Shown here one piece after another: positions 28,443 to 37,500 of a stretch of 64,000 nt of DNA. Source of the stretch: Ignatzschineria larvae DSM 13226. Its GTDB lineage: Bacteria; Pseudomonadota; Gammaproteobacteria; Cardiobacteriales; Wohlfahrtiimonadaceae. The position numbers and the translations under genes are program-made. The DNA is taken from NCBI RefSeq assembly GCF_038500265.1, contig NZ_CP150637.1:67001-131000 (forward strand), given 5' to 3'. The notes beneath the pieces are model-generated. The model worked only from the letters and a program-made list of their open reading frames with translations. It was not told the origin of the DNA and made no database searches. Position 1 is the first letter of the stretch. Each line of letters starts with the position of its first letter.

Positions 28443-29292
28443 GGGGCTGTTGAACATTCATAACTTCAGCCAAATATAGGCACAAGCTAAAGCAACGTTG
28501 TTTTCATAATGTTGTTTTAGCTTGTCATATCTTGTTGCTATACTTCTAAAATGTTTCAGCCTTGCAAATGCATTCTCCACTAAATGCCGAGTTTTATAAA
28601 TATGCCAGTCCATATGATTATTATTCGTAAGAGTATTCCTCTTTTTAGGAATAATAGCTTTAGCTCCTTGATTTATAATATCTTCTCTAAAACTCTCAGA
28701 ATCATAACCTTTATCTGCACTAACGTAATCTGTCGTATTTAAATGAACCCTGCTAAGTAGCTCTGGAGCGACCTTGATATCGTGGGTCGTTCCATCTGTT
28801 ACGATAAATTCACAGGGATTACCGCAAGCATCTACGATCATATGAATTTTTGAACTATTTCCACCAACACTTTTAGATATTGCTTGAGGATTATCTGCGG
28901 TTGCTCCTGTGCTATGCTGGTGAGCTCTAATGTGAGTTGCATCTATAAACAGCCATTCATAGTCAACATCTTGTGATAGTTTTTTAAATAATTTCAAGAG
29001 CTTGTTATTTTTAGACCAACGACTAAAAGTTTTAAAAATAGTATTAGGTCGCCCAAATTGCTCAGGAATATCCCTCCAAGGAACACCTGTTCTCATTCTA
29101 AATAGAATACCCTCAACGATATTTCTTAAATTTGGTTTGTCATAGATATTCAAATCTAGGAGAATAGGCTTCAGTTTCAGCCATAGTTTATCTGTAAGCA
29201 TGGTTCGAGACATAGCGAGAGGTAGGTTTTTTTTGACGATAATATTCTACCGCTCGCTTTTTTTATTTTGAACTGCAATGTTCAACAGCCCC
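28443..29292 (-). mobile_element. IS5-family insertion sequence
   Basis: An 850-bp element bounded by the perfect 16-bp inverted repeat GGGGCTGTTGAACATT and flanked by the duplicated dinucleotide TA (28441-28442 and 29293-29294). TA duplication is usual for the IS427 group of the IS5 family. It lies between the rpsB promoter and hemE. Confidence 0.93.
28458..29213 (-). CDS. IS5-family transposase
   Basis: A 251-residue transposase in one frame. It has an N-terminal DUF4096-like region (GILFRMRTGVPWRDIPEQFG) and a DDE domain with FIDATHIRAH, VSADKGYDSE and the C-terminal VENAFARLKHFRSIATRYD. Many IS427-group elements split the gene by a frameshift; this one is continuous. The gene appears intact. 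Confidence 0.93.
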   Translation of the reverse strand: MSRTMLTDKLWLKLKPILLDLNIYDKPNLRNIVEGILFRMRTGVPWRDIPEQFGRPNTIFKTFSRWSKNNKLLKLFKKLSQDVDYEWLFIDATHIRAHQHSTGATADNPQAISKSVGGNSSKIHMIVDACGNPCEFIVTDGTTHDIKVAPELLSRVHLNTTDYVSADKGYDSESFREDIINQGAKAIIPKKRNTLTNNNHMDWHIYKTRHLVENAFARLKHFRSIATRYDKLKQHYENNVALACAYIWLKL

Positions 29293-29335
29293 TAGCAATT
29301 TAAAATAATATTAAGGGGAGGAATAGGGCGTCTTG

Positions 29336-29344
29336 TGGTATAAT
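29336..29344 (+). promoter_or_regulatory. hemE extended -10 promoter (TGGTATAAT)
   Basis: TG-n-TATAAT lies 35 bp before the hemE ATG. No good -35 box is present, which an extended -10 can tolerate. It is 44 bp from the right end of the IS5-family element. Confidence 0.6.
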
Positions 29345-29378
29345 TTCGACGATATAATTTAAGACTTAGGATAGAACA

Positions 29379-30467
29379 ATGACTTATAAAAATGATCGTT
29401 TTATTCGTGCGCTACTCAAAGAGCCAGTGGATCGTACGCCTGTATGGATGATGCGTCAAGCGGGCCGCTATCTTCCTGAGTATCGTGCTGTTCGGGCAAA
29501 AGCAGGGGATTTTATGTCGCTCTGCCGTAATGCCGAGTTTGCCTGTGAAGTAACACTGCAACCGATTGATCGCTTTGGATTTGATGCGGCGATTCTCTTT
29601 TCCGATATTTTGACCATTCCCGATGCAATGGGGTTAGAGTTGAGCTTTGTCTCTGGTAAAGGGCCGGTATTTGCTAAGCCTATTGAGTCGGTGGCGGATA
29701 TCGAAGCGTTACCTAACATCGATGTGAATGATGAGCTTGGCTATGTGATGAATGCCGTTTCAACCATTCGTAAAGCGCTTAAAAATGAAGTACCGTTGAT
29801 CGGTTTTACCGGTAGCCCTTGGACGCTTGCGACTTATATGATCGAAGGCGGTAGTAGCAAAGATTTCGGTAAAGTGCGTGGCTTTATGTATGAACATCCT
29901 GAAGCGATGCATCTACTACTTGATAAATTAGCGGATGTGGTGATCGATTATCTCAATGCGCAGATTCAAAGCGGGGCGGCTGCGGTTCAGATCTTTGATA
30001 CTTGGGGAGGAATCCTCTCTAAACAGCATTATCAAGCATTCTCGCTTCGTTATATGCAGAAGATTATCAATGGTTTGATCAAAGAGTATGATGGTGCGCC
30101 TATTCCTAGTATCGTATTCACTAAAAATGGCGGCATGTGGCTTAAAGAGCAAGCAGTGATTGGGGCAAATGGGCTTGGACTTGATTGGATGACGGATATT
30201 AGCGAAGCAAAAGCGCAAGTCGGTCAGCAAGTCGTGCTTCAAGGGAATATGGATCCGGGCGTTCTCTACTCAACACCGAAAGTGGTGCGTGAGCATGTAG
30301 GACAAGTCCTTGCGGGATTTGGTCAGGTCGGGAAAAATGAGGGGCATATCTTCAATTTAGGCCACGGTATTCACCCAGGTATTGATCCTGAAAATGTGAA
30401 AGCAATGGTGGAAGCCGTTCATGAATTAAGCCCGCAGTACCATACATTAGGTCAGCAAAAAGGGTAA
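29379..30467 (+). CDS. hemE: Uroporphyrinogen decarboxylase
   Basis: A 362-residue heme-pathway enzyme that turns uroporphyrinogen III into coproporphyrinogen III by four decarboxylations. The N-terminal signature [16 protein letters not shown] (21-36) and the catalytic region [19 protein letters not shown] are complete, as are [17 protein letters not shown] and the C-terminal [16 protein letters not shown]. Length is that of the family. A Nudix gene starts 3 bp after the stop. Confidence 0.97.
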   Translation: MTYKNDRFIRALLKEPVDRTPVWMMRQAGRYLPEYRAVRAKAGDFMSLCRNAEFACEVTLQPIDRFGFDAAILFSDILTIPDAMGLELSFVSGKGPVFAKPIESVADIEALPNIDVNDELGYVMNAVSTIRKALKNEVPLIGFTGSPWTLATYMIEGGSSKDFGKVRGFMYEHPEAMHLLLDKLADVVIDYLNAQIQSGAAAVQIFDTWGGILSKQHYQAFSLRYMQKIINGLIKEYDGAPIPSIVFTKNGGMWLKEQAVIGANGLGLDWMTDISEAKAQVGQQVVLQGNMDPGVLYSTPKVVREHVGQVLAGFGQVGKNEGHIFNLGHGIHPGIDPENVKAMVEAVHELSPQYHTLGQQKG

Positions 30468-30470
30468 TAC

Positions 30471-30926
30471 ATGAATAGCTATCCGCCAGAGATTCTCTCT
30501 TGTGGAGCGGTGATTGTTCGATGGGATCGTGGGACTTTTCGGTATCTTCTACTGAAATCTTTTAACTTTTGGGATTTCCCTAAAGGGCAAGTAGAGCAGG
30601 GAGAAAAACCGCTTGAAACAGCACTTCGGGAAGTCTGGGAAGAGACCACGATCCGAGACCTAATCTTCCCTTGGGGGCAAGATTACTATGAAACAGAACC
30701 CTATTTTCGCGGTAGAAAAGTGGCTCGCTACTATTTAGCAGAAACTCGTCGGCGAGGCATTCACCTTCCGATTAATCCGGAAATCGGTCGTCCTGAACAT
30801 AGCGATTGGGCTTGGTTTACCCGAAGCGAGGCACTCAAACATGTTACACCACGTGTACAGGAAGTGATCTTATGGTCTGATACCTATCTTGCTTATGATC
30901 GGCGAGTTGGGCATCAAGACTCCTGA
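30471..30926 (+). CDS. Nudix hydrolase, Ap4A hydrolase-like
   Basis: A 151-residue Nudix protein. The box is G39-x5-E45-x7-R53-E54-VW-E57-E58 (REVWEET), with all catalytic acidic residues present; the usual G after EE is replaced by T. WDFPKGQVEQGEKP resembles the bis(5'-nucleosyl)-tetraphosphatase group that cleaves dinucleoside polyphosphates. It sits 3 bp after hemE and is probably co-transcribed with it; no link of function is evident. Confidence 0.85.
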   Translation: MNSYPPEILSCGAVIVRWDRGTFRYLLLKSFNFWDFPKGQVEQGEKPLETALREVWEETTIRDLIFPWGQDYYETEPYFRGRKVARYYLAETRRRGIHLPINPEIGRPEHSDWAWFTRSEALKHVTPRVQEVILWSDTYLAYDRRVGHQDS

Positions 30927-31069
30927 TGTTTGTAGCTACAATTCTCATAGGAATTATTATAAAGGGTATTACCCATGAGATTGCAAATGGATATGATGCA
31001 TAGTAGTTCACCATTTAATAGCATTGAAATATATAGCATTAAATATAGAGATAGAGATAGAGAGGTAAG

Positions 31070-31474
31070 ATGCAACGATTAGAAAAAGTACTCTGTGTCT
31101 GTGCAGATGCCGAGTTTAATCATCGTATTGAGGAGACATTCCCCGAGAAGCTCTACTATATCTGTCATAGTTACGAAGAAGCAGTAACCCTCTTGGGCAA
31201 AGGTATAGTTCCTGATTTGATTGTCGTCGATCTGGTTCTTTCGGGCAGTAGTGGCCCTGAAACGCTCGAGCAATTACAAAAGCAACTCTCTCCACGCATT
31301 ATCCCGGGGATTATCACAACGACCAACGATCGACTTGTCCTCTATTCAGAGGCGCGTCCTCCCGCTCTTTTAGGTATTATTAGTAAAAGTGGTGATGAAA
31401 CCTTTCTCTATGAACGGATCAAAAAACTTTGGGATGAGTATCAAAATAGCATTGAGAACAGTCAAGATCAGTGA
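31070..31474 (+). CDS. Stand-alone response-regulator receiver-like domain
   Basis: A 134-residue protein with the pattern of a CheY-type receiver: acidic residues D13 and E15, phospho-acceptor D54 in IVVDLVLSGSSG, a T in IITTT (83-85) and a lysine in ISKSGDE (106). There is no output domain. It could act as a phosphorelay or protein-protein switch; no histidine kinase is nearby. A hairpin of TCTCATAGG and CCCATGAGA lies at 30943-30980 in the upstream gap. Confidence 0.75.
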   Translation: MQRLEKVLCVCADAEFNHRIEETFPEKLYYICHSYEEAVTLLGKGIVPDLIVVDLVLSGSSGPETLEQLQKQLSPRIIPGIITTTNDRLVLYSEARPPALLGIISKSGDETFLYERIKKLWDEYQNSIENSQDQ

Positions 31475-31524
31475 TTAAGGAGCAATAGTTCATTGTTAAT
31501 AAATCACCCTCCCTATTATGAGAG

Positions 31525-31564
31525 AAATGCGCTTGAGCCTTTATTAAAGCTCAAGCGCATTTTA
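31525..31564. terminator. Terminator between receiver gene and cpdB
   Basis: AAATGCGCTTGAGC pairs perfectly with GCTCAAGCGCATTT (14 bp, 10-base loop). A and T runs at both sides let it serve both convergent genes. Confidence 0.9.
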
Positions 31565-31594
31565 ATAAGCTTATTTTGAACCGATCTCACTATA
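31563..31594 (-). repeat. Single end of the MITE-like repeat
   Basis: On the minus strand TTATAGTGAGATCGGTTCAAAATAAG matches the ends of the elements at 13913-14047 and 26019-26197. Only this end is recognisable; it adjoins the terminator. Confidence 0.5.
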
Positions 31595-31640
31595 AATCAC
31601 AGATTCTTGCATCCTGCTAATGTTTCTACTCTGTGAGTGA

Positions 31641-33599
31641 CTATTTCCCCATTAAATCAATCTGATATACTGCAAAGCCGATCGGATCGGTGGTAATGCG
31701 ATTCACAGGATATTGTGCATTCTCCTTGATATAAGTTTCTGCCTTTTCACTTGGAGATGTTTCAAAGCGGATATCAAGTGGTTGATCACTTTTGATGGGG
31801 GTAAATTGCCAATTATTCACCGCTTTACTCGTGACAACTCCTTTCTCTTTCGTCTCTTTAGCAATATAGTTGGCCAGAATAGTACGATTCTCATCAGGGG
31901 AGGCAAAGGCCACATGCGCATCGCCTGTGCCGGCAAATTTACCGCCATAAGCTCGGTAATTATTGGTCGCTACTAAGAAAGGTGCTTTAGGATCGATCGG
32001 TTTACCATTATAAGTCACCGATTTAACTCTATTGGCATCAGGATTAATCACTTGACAATCGACATCATATTTTGCCGGTTCTGTCACATCAATCTCATAA
32101 TTAACGCCACTTAGCGTATCGAAATTATAGGTTCTAAAGCCTTCCCAATTGAGTAGATATTGCGGTTCAGGATTGTTAGGATCGATCTGATTAAACATTC
32201 CTGCGGAACACTCAAGCCATTCCACAACATCAGCGCCGGTTAATTTCACAACGGCAAGGGTATTAGGGTAGAGATAGAGGTCAGCAGCATTGCGGAAGGT
32301 CAAATCCCCTTGTTCAACTTCTACAAAATCGTGCGGGGCATTTTTCCGGCCACCGGCTTTAAAAGGCGCCGCTGCGGACAATACCGGAATATCCTCTAAA
32401 TCGGGATCTCCTTGAATAAAGTGGTGGGTATAATCTGTCTGTGCATCATTGACGATTTGAACGGTGGGATCACTCTGGATCAGGGCTAGATAGCTATACA
32501 TATTATCGGATGCTTTTCCTATCTGTTGACCCACAAATTCCCGGGTTTCAGCATGTGGCTCTCTAATTAGAGCCGCTAAATCCTCATCTCGTTCCACAAG
32601 CGCTTGGCGACTTGCTTTATCAAAAATAGGGCGTGCCTCCGATTGGGCATCAACGACTTTCCATCTGCCTTCATCATCATTTAAGACAAGATCAACAACC
32701 CCTAAATGATCTCCCCATTGACCCGGCATCACAGCAGGAATCCCATTAATCGTTCCCTTCTCGATATCCACGCCGGGAATATCGGCAAATGAGGCGCTTG
32801 GGAAAACGCCATGGGAATGCCCAAAGAGAATCGCATCGATTCCGGGTACTTCACTCAGATAGTAGACGGAGTTTTCTGCCATCGCTTTATAGGGCTCTTG
32901 TGAGAATCCCGAATGGGGAATGGCGATAATAATATCTGCACCTTCCGCTTTCATCTCCGGCACAAATTTACGGGCGGTTTCGGTGATATCATTCACCGTC
33001 ACCTTGCCGGTTAAATTGGGCTTATCCCAAATCATAATTTGAGGGGGAACAAAGCCGATATAGCCAATTTTGATATTTTGGGCATTACCATCTCGATCAA
33101 TGACCGGTGTATCGACGATAATATAAGGGTTGAAGTAATTAAGGCCTGTAGTGGCATCCATCACATTGGCATTCACATAGGGAAACTCAGCGCCGGCAAT
33201 GGCTTGCTCAAGATAATCAAGCCCAAAGTTAAACTCATGATTTCCGAAGTTCCCCACCGTATAGCCCATGGTATTCATCAAGGTATGTGCCGGATGGGAT
33301 TCTCCATCATGAATGCCTTTTGCCGCCATATAATCCGCAAGCGGGCTTCCTTGGATCAAATCACCATTATCGACTAAGACGGAATTGGGTGCTTCTTCCT
33401 CGGCATTCTTAATGAGTGTCGCCGTGCGTACAAGACCAAATTGCTCGGTTGGCTGATCTTTATAGTAATCAAAATCGAGTAAATTACTGTGGATATCCGT
33501 AGTTTCCAATACCCGTAGATCAACAGTTGCCGCTTGAGTGGCTTGTAAATTGAGGGTGACTATTAAGGCTAAAGCCGATAATTTGTAGATTCGCTTCAT
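31641..33599 (-). CDS. cpdB: 2',3'-cyclic-nucleotide 2'-phosphodiesterase/3'-nucleotidase
   Basis: A 652-residue periplasmic enzyme that hydrolyses 2',3'-cyclic nucleotides and 3'-nucleotides, letting the cell use external nucleotides. The signal peptide ends at about residue 23 (ATQA/ATVD). Metal-binding motifs are in order: [32 protein letters not shown] and GHSHGVFP, then the C-terminal nucleotide-binding domain. Length matches E. coli CpdB (647). It stands alone before the long repeat region. Confidence 0.95.
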   Translation of the reverse strand: MKRIYKLSALALIVTLNLQATQAATVDLRVLETTDIHSNLLDFDYYKDQPTEQFGLVRTATLIKNAEEEAPNSVLVDNGDLIQGSPLADYMAAKGIHDGESHPAHTLMNTMGYTVGNFGNHEFNFGLDYLEQAIAGAEFPYVNANVMDATTGLNYFNPYIIVDTPVIDRDGNAQNIKIGYIGFVPPQIMIWDKPNLTGKVTVNDITETARKFVPEMKAEGADIIIAIPHSGFSQEPYKAMAENSVYYLSEVPGIDAILFGHSHGVFPSASFADIPGVDIEKGTINGIPAVMPGQWGDHLGVVDLVLNDDEGRWKVVDAQSEARPIFDKASRQALVERDEDLAALIREPHAETREFVGQQIGKASDNMYSYLALIQSDPTVQIVNDAQTDYTHHFIQGDPDLEDIPVLSAAAPFKAGGRKNAPHDFVEVEQGDLTFRNAADLYLYPNTLAVVKLTGADVVEWLECSAGMFNQIDPNNPEPQYLLNWEGFRTYNFDTLSGVNYEIDVTEPAKYDVDCQVINPDANRVKSVTYNGKPIDPKAPFLVATNNYRAYGGKFAGTGDAHVAFASPDENRTILANYIAKETKEKGVVTSKAVNNWQFTPIKSDQPLDIRFETSPSEKAETYIKENAQYPVNRITTDPIGFAVYQIDLMGK

Positions 33600-33702
33600 A
33601 ATCCATTCTCCTTTGAGTTGATAATCAAAATTAGATTAATAATATATTATATCGATTAATACAATGAATGTTATTGAGTTAGATTATTGTTCAGAATGAC
33701 TA

Positions 33703-34680
33703 AGAGAATCGCTCAATAGCGGGATATTATTCCTTGCCGAGAGATTAGAAAATCGCTCAATAGCGGGCGCTCGATTGTTCTGGTTTCACGATCATTCCCT
33801 CCCGCCGGGAATAGGCTTTTAATAAAAATGAAAAAATTTCGGAAAGTTTTCCCATATCTCAAAAGTGGGTACTATCTTTATTAATATAAGAAAAGTGATC
33901 GCATCGCCGGGGGGAAATATCCTGTTCTTTTACCGATCTCGCGCCGGCAGGTTTGGCATCTTCAATGCCGAGAGATTAGAAAATCGCTCCTCCGCGGGCG
34001 CTCGGATCTTCTGGTTTCACGATCATTCCCTCCCGCCGGGAATCGGCTTTTAATAAAAATGAAAAAATTTCAGAAAGTTTTCCCATATCTCAAAAGTGGG
34101 TACTATCTTTATTAATATAAGAAAAGTGATCTCATCGCCGGGGGGGAAATATCCCGCTCTTTCAATAATTGCGCGCCGGCAGGTTTGGCATCTTCAATGC
34201 CGAGAGATTAGAAAATCGCTCAATAGCGGGCGCTCGGATCTTCTGGTTTCACGATCATTCCCTCCCGCCGGGAATCGGCTTTTAATAAAAATGAAAAAAT
34301 TTCGGAAAGTTTTCCCATATCTCAAAAGTGGGTACTATCTTTATTAATATAAGAAAAGTGATCGCATCGCCGGGGGGAAATATCCCGCTCTTTCAATAAT
34401 TGCGCGCCGGCAGGTTTGGCATCTTCAATGCCGAGAGATTAGAAAATCGCTCAATAGCGGGCGCTCGGATCTTCTGGTTTCACGATCATTCCCTCCCGCC
34501 GGGAATCGGTTTTTAATGAGAATGAAAAAATTTCGGAAAGTTTTCCCATCTCAAAAGTGGGTACTATCTTTATTAATATAAGAAAAGTGATCGCATCGCC
34601 GGGGAGAAATATCCTGTTCTTTTACCGATCCCGCGCCGGCAGATGTGGCATTTCTCAATGCAGAGAGTTTGGTGGAAACT
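33703..34680 (+). repeat. Tandem array of ~231-bp repeat units
   Basis: CATTCCCTCCCGCCGGGAAT occurs at 33793, 34024, 34256 and 34487, so successive periods are 231, 232 and 231 bp. Each unit contains, in order, that palindrome, ATGAAAAAATTTCGGAAAG, ACTATCTTTATTAATATAAGA, ATCGCATCGCCGGGG, CGCGCCGGCAGG, ATCTTCAATGCCGAGAGATTAG and CGGGCGCTCGGATCTTCTGG. The units are nearly identical. The unit after 34560 diverges into the fic-flanking repeat. Short reading frames inside the array are repeat-derived, not genes. Confidence 0.95.
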
Positions 34681-34864
34681 CAATCATGCTAACAATAGTG
34701 GCATTTTCAATGCCGAAAATTCATGTCGATTTTTCTCGATTATTTAACGATGTTTTATTGATGTGTCGATTTTTTTGGATTTTTTAAACATATCGAGATG
34801 ATATGTCGATGGTATAAACATATCTTTAAAACGTGTCGATTTTTTGCATTTTTTTAAACATATT
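34579..34864 (+). repeat. 286-bp direct repeat flanking fic, left copy
   Basis: It matches 36069-36354 at a constant offset of 1490 bp with about three mismatches. The first part is a repeat-family unit; the rest is an AT-rich stretch with TGTCGAT at 34724, 34764, 34804 and 34834 (steps of 40, 40 and 30 bp) and T tracts after most of them. The inverted repeat CATATC-GAGAT-GATATG is also present. It contains or adjoins the fic promoter. Confidence 0.95.
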
Positions 34865-34917
34865 ATATTGATCTAGTGATTGCATCTCCCTATACTGTTG
34901 AAAAAATGGAGAAGAAG

Positions 34918-35997
34918 ATGATGAATTGGATTGCAGAACAACCTTATAATGAGTTACCACTCCTTCCACCTCAAAAAGAGTTGGAAACAAAAAGTGTCTT
35001 AAAAAACTGTATTGCTGCAAGATCTGCTTTAGCAGAGTTGAATCAAGCAGGGAAATTATTACCGAATCAGGGATTGTTGATTAATCTGTTGCCCATTTTA
35101 GAAGCGCAAGGAAGCTCCGAGATTGAAAATATTGTGACGACAACGGATAAACTCTTTCAATATTCAGTAGAAGAGGGGAATGCAGATCCTATGACTAAAG
35201 AGGCATTAAGTTATCGCCGGGCGCTCTATAATGGGTTTATTTCACTGAATAAGCTTCCCTTATCTAGTCGTACAGCCATGGATATATGTAGTACGCTCAA
35301 GGGAAGAGAGATGGATATTCGTAAACAGTTGGGAACGGCCTTACGTAATAGTACAACTGGTGAAGTGGTCTATACACCGCCTGCGGGAGAAGAGATTATT
35401 CGTGCTTTGCTCAAAAATTGGGAGGATTTTCTCCATGCTGATGATGAGCTTGATCCTTTAGTTAAGTTAGCGGTTCTCCATTATCAATTTGAAGCGATTC
35501 ATCCCTTTATCGATGGAAATGGTCGAACAGGGAGAATTCTGAATATTCTCTATTTGATTGAGAAAGAACTATTAACCTTGCCGATACTCTATTTAAGTCG
35601 TTATATCGTAATGAATAAGCAAAAATATTATCAATTACTTTTGCAAGTAACATCCAATCATCAGTGGGAAGAGTGGATTCTTTTTATGCTCAAAGCTGTT
35701 GAAGAAACATCGATATGGACGAAAAATAAGATAGAAGCGATTACGGTATTAATGGAAGAAACCGTACAACATATCAAAGAAGAAGCTCCTAAAGTATATA
35801 GCTATGAGCTAGTGAACCTTCTTTTTGAACAGCCCTATTGCCGTATTACTAACTTAGTAGAGAAAAATATTGCTCAGAGGCAAACAGCTTCTAACTATTT
35901 ACAAAAATTATGTGATATTGGTGTCTTGACGGAATATATGGAAGGACGAGAAAAGCTATTTATTAATGGTAAATTACTGGACTTAATGCGACAGTAA
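34918..35997 (+). CDS. Fic family protein (class II)
   Basis: A 359-residue Fic-domain protein. The catalytic motif HPFIDGNGRTGR (195-206) is complete, so it should transfer AMP or a similar group from a nucleotide to a hydroxyl of a protein. An N-terminal inhibitory motif SSEIEN (66-71) precedes the Fic core, the class II arrangement in which the glutamate blocks ATP binding. The C-terminal part resembles the winged helix common in this subgroup. I start at ATG 34918 with GGAG six bases upstream; an open frame extends to a GTG at 34876. It is enclosed by a 286-bp direct repeat. Confidence 0.9.
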   Translation: MMNWIAEQPYNELPLLPPQKELETKSVLKNCIAARSALAELNQAGKLLPNQGLLINLLPILEAQGSSEIENIVTTTDKLFQYSVEEGNADPMTKEALSYRRALYNGFISLNKLPLSSRTAMDICSTLKGREMDIRKQLGTALRNSTTGEVVYTPPAGEEIIRALLKNWEDFLHADDELDPLVKLAVLHYQFEAIHPFIDGNGRTGRILNILYLIEKELLTLPILYLSRYIVMNKQKYYQLLLQVTSNHQWEEWILFMLKAVEETSIWTKNKIEAITVLMEETVQHIKEEAPKVYSYELVNLLFEQPYCRITNLVEKNIAQRQTASNYLQKLCDIGVLTEYMEGREKLFINGKLLDLMRQ

Positions 35998-36001
35998 TTG
36001 C

Positions 36002-36800
36002 TGACTATTTGCAAGCATTCCCTCCCGCCGGGAATCGGCTTTGGTTTGTATGGAATCAGTTTGTTCCATAAGAAAATTGATCGCATCGCCGGGGAGAAAT
36101 ATCCTGTTCTTTTACCGATCTCGCGCCGGCAGATGTGGCATTTCTCAATGCAGAGAGTTTGGTGGAAACTCAATCATGCTAACAATAGTGGCATTTTCAA
36201 TGCCGAAAATTCATGTCGATTTTTCTCGATTATTTAGCGATGTTTTATTGATGTGTCGATTTTTTTGGATTTTTTAAACATATCGAGATGATATGTCGAT
36301 GGTATAAACATATCTTTAAAACGTGTCGATTTTTTGCATTTTTTTAAACATATTGTGTTTGCTTATACCGTTGAACAATTGTGAAATTTTTCACCCGCGG
36401 GCGCTCGGATCTTCTGGTTTCACGATCATTCCCTCCCGCCGGGAATCGGCTTTTAATAAGAATGAAAAAATTTCAGAAAGTTTTCCCACATTCTAAAAGT
36501 GAATGCTATCTTTATGGTTATAGTTAATTCATAAGAGGATTTATCCCATCGCCGGGGGGAATGATCTCGCTCTTTTACTGATCGTGCGCCGGGAAATCTC
36601 TTAAATCTCGGGATCTGTTCTATTGCCGAGAGATTAAAAAATCGCTCACTCGCGGGCGCGGGATTTGTCTGGAATTGCAAACATTCCCTCCCGCCGGGAA
36701 TTAGCTTCTATAGAACGACTAAGAGAATTAATCGCATCGCCGGGGGGAAATATCCCGCTTTTTTACCAATCGTGCGCCGGCAAGTTGTGGCATTTCTCAA
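36002..36800 (+). repeat. Repeat-family array between fic and thiQ
   Basis: CATTCCCTCCCGCCGGGAAT-type palindromes at 36016, 36427 and 36682, the right copy of the fic-flanking repeat inside, and a final unit whose GTGCGCCGGCA block extends into the thiQ 3' end. ATGAAAAAATTTCAG is at 36462. No gene is supported within 35998-36762. Confidence 0.9.
36069..36354 (+). repeat. 286-bp direct repeat flanking fic, right copy
   Basis: Near-identical to 34579-34864. TGTCGAT occurs at 36214, 36254, 36294 and 36324, keeping the 40-40-30 spacing. No open gene follows it directly, so this copy has no obvious promoter role. Confidence 0.95.
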
Positions 36801-37500
36801 TACCTAGGAGTTTTGCTGCGGAATCTTCCCCTTTGAGGAGCTGTTCGGTATTGCCATCGTACGCAATGGTACCATCGTGGATAACAAGTGTTCTGGGCGC
36901 GATTTGGTGGGCATCTTCGATATTGTGCGATACCATCACTAAAGTTATATTATGCGCGTGGCAGATCTCATCTAAGAGCTGTAACATTTCGTGCCGAAGC
37001 GCAGGATCAAGGGCGGAGAAAGGCTCATCAAGAAGTAGAATCGGTTGCCGGCGGATAAAGCAGCGGGCAAGGGCGGCGCGTTGTCGTTGGCCACCGGAGA
37101 GGGTATTAGGATAGCGGTTGAGAAGGTCTTGTAATCCCACTTGCTCGGCAATTTGCCTGACTTTTGCAATCTCATCGGGCTTGAGATGTAGTGTCGGGCG
37201 TAATCCTAAACCGATATTTTGCAGAACGGTCAAATGGGCAAAGAGATTATTCTCCTGAAATAGCATAGATACCGGACGCTTTGCCGGCGGAAGCTTAGTC
37301 ACATCTTTGCCGGCAAGGATTATCTCCCCTTGTTGCGGAACGTGAAAACCACTGATTAAACTCAATAGCGTACTTTTCCCCGCGCCACTTGGCCCCATAA
37401 TTGCCACTCGCTCCCCTTGTTCAATGGCACATTGAAACAGCATCGATTGCGTCTTGTCATTAACGCTAGGATGAAAGAGAACATTATTGAGCCGAATCAT
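36763..37500 (-). CDS. thiQ: Thiamine ABC transporter, ATP-binding protein
   Basis: A 245-residue ABC ATPase. Walker A is GPSGAGKST, the signature [10 protein letters not shown], Walker B ILLLDEP and the switch histidine in VMVSHN. It powers ThiBP import of thiamine or TPP. It overlaps the thiP 3' end by 17 bp. The protein is about 13 residues longer than E. coli ThiQ (232); its last residues (about [12 protein letters not shown] and the TAA) are encoded by a repeat-family unit. Confidence 0.93.
   Translation of the reverse strand: MIRLNNVLFHPSVNDKTQSMLFQCAIEQGERVAIMGPSGAGKSTLLSLISGFHVPQQGEIILAGKDVTKLPPAKRPVSMLFQENNLFAHLTVLQNIGLGLRPTLHLKPDEIAKVRQIAEQVGLQDLLNRYPNTLSGGQRQRAALARCFIRRQPILLLDEPFSALDPALRHEMLQLLDEICHAHNITLVMVSHNIEDAHQIAPRTLVIHDGTIAYDGNTEQLLKGEDSAAKLLGIEKCHNLPAHDW

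Noticed and set aside
33703-34680. CRISPR array
   Set aside because: Units are 231 bp and nearly identical throughout, with no short repeats alternating with unique spacers and no cas gene.
33865-34787. Open frames of 60-85 residues inside the 231-bp repeat array
   Set aside because: They are produced by the repeat sequence itself, recur unit by unit and have no ribosome sites or family similarity; only the shared short ATGAAAAAATTT frame is kept as a finding.
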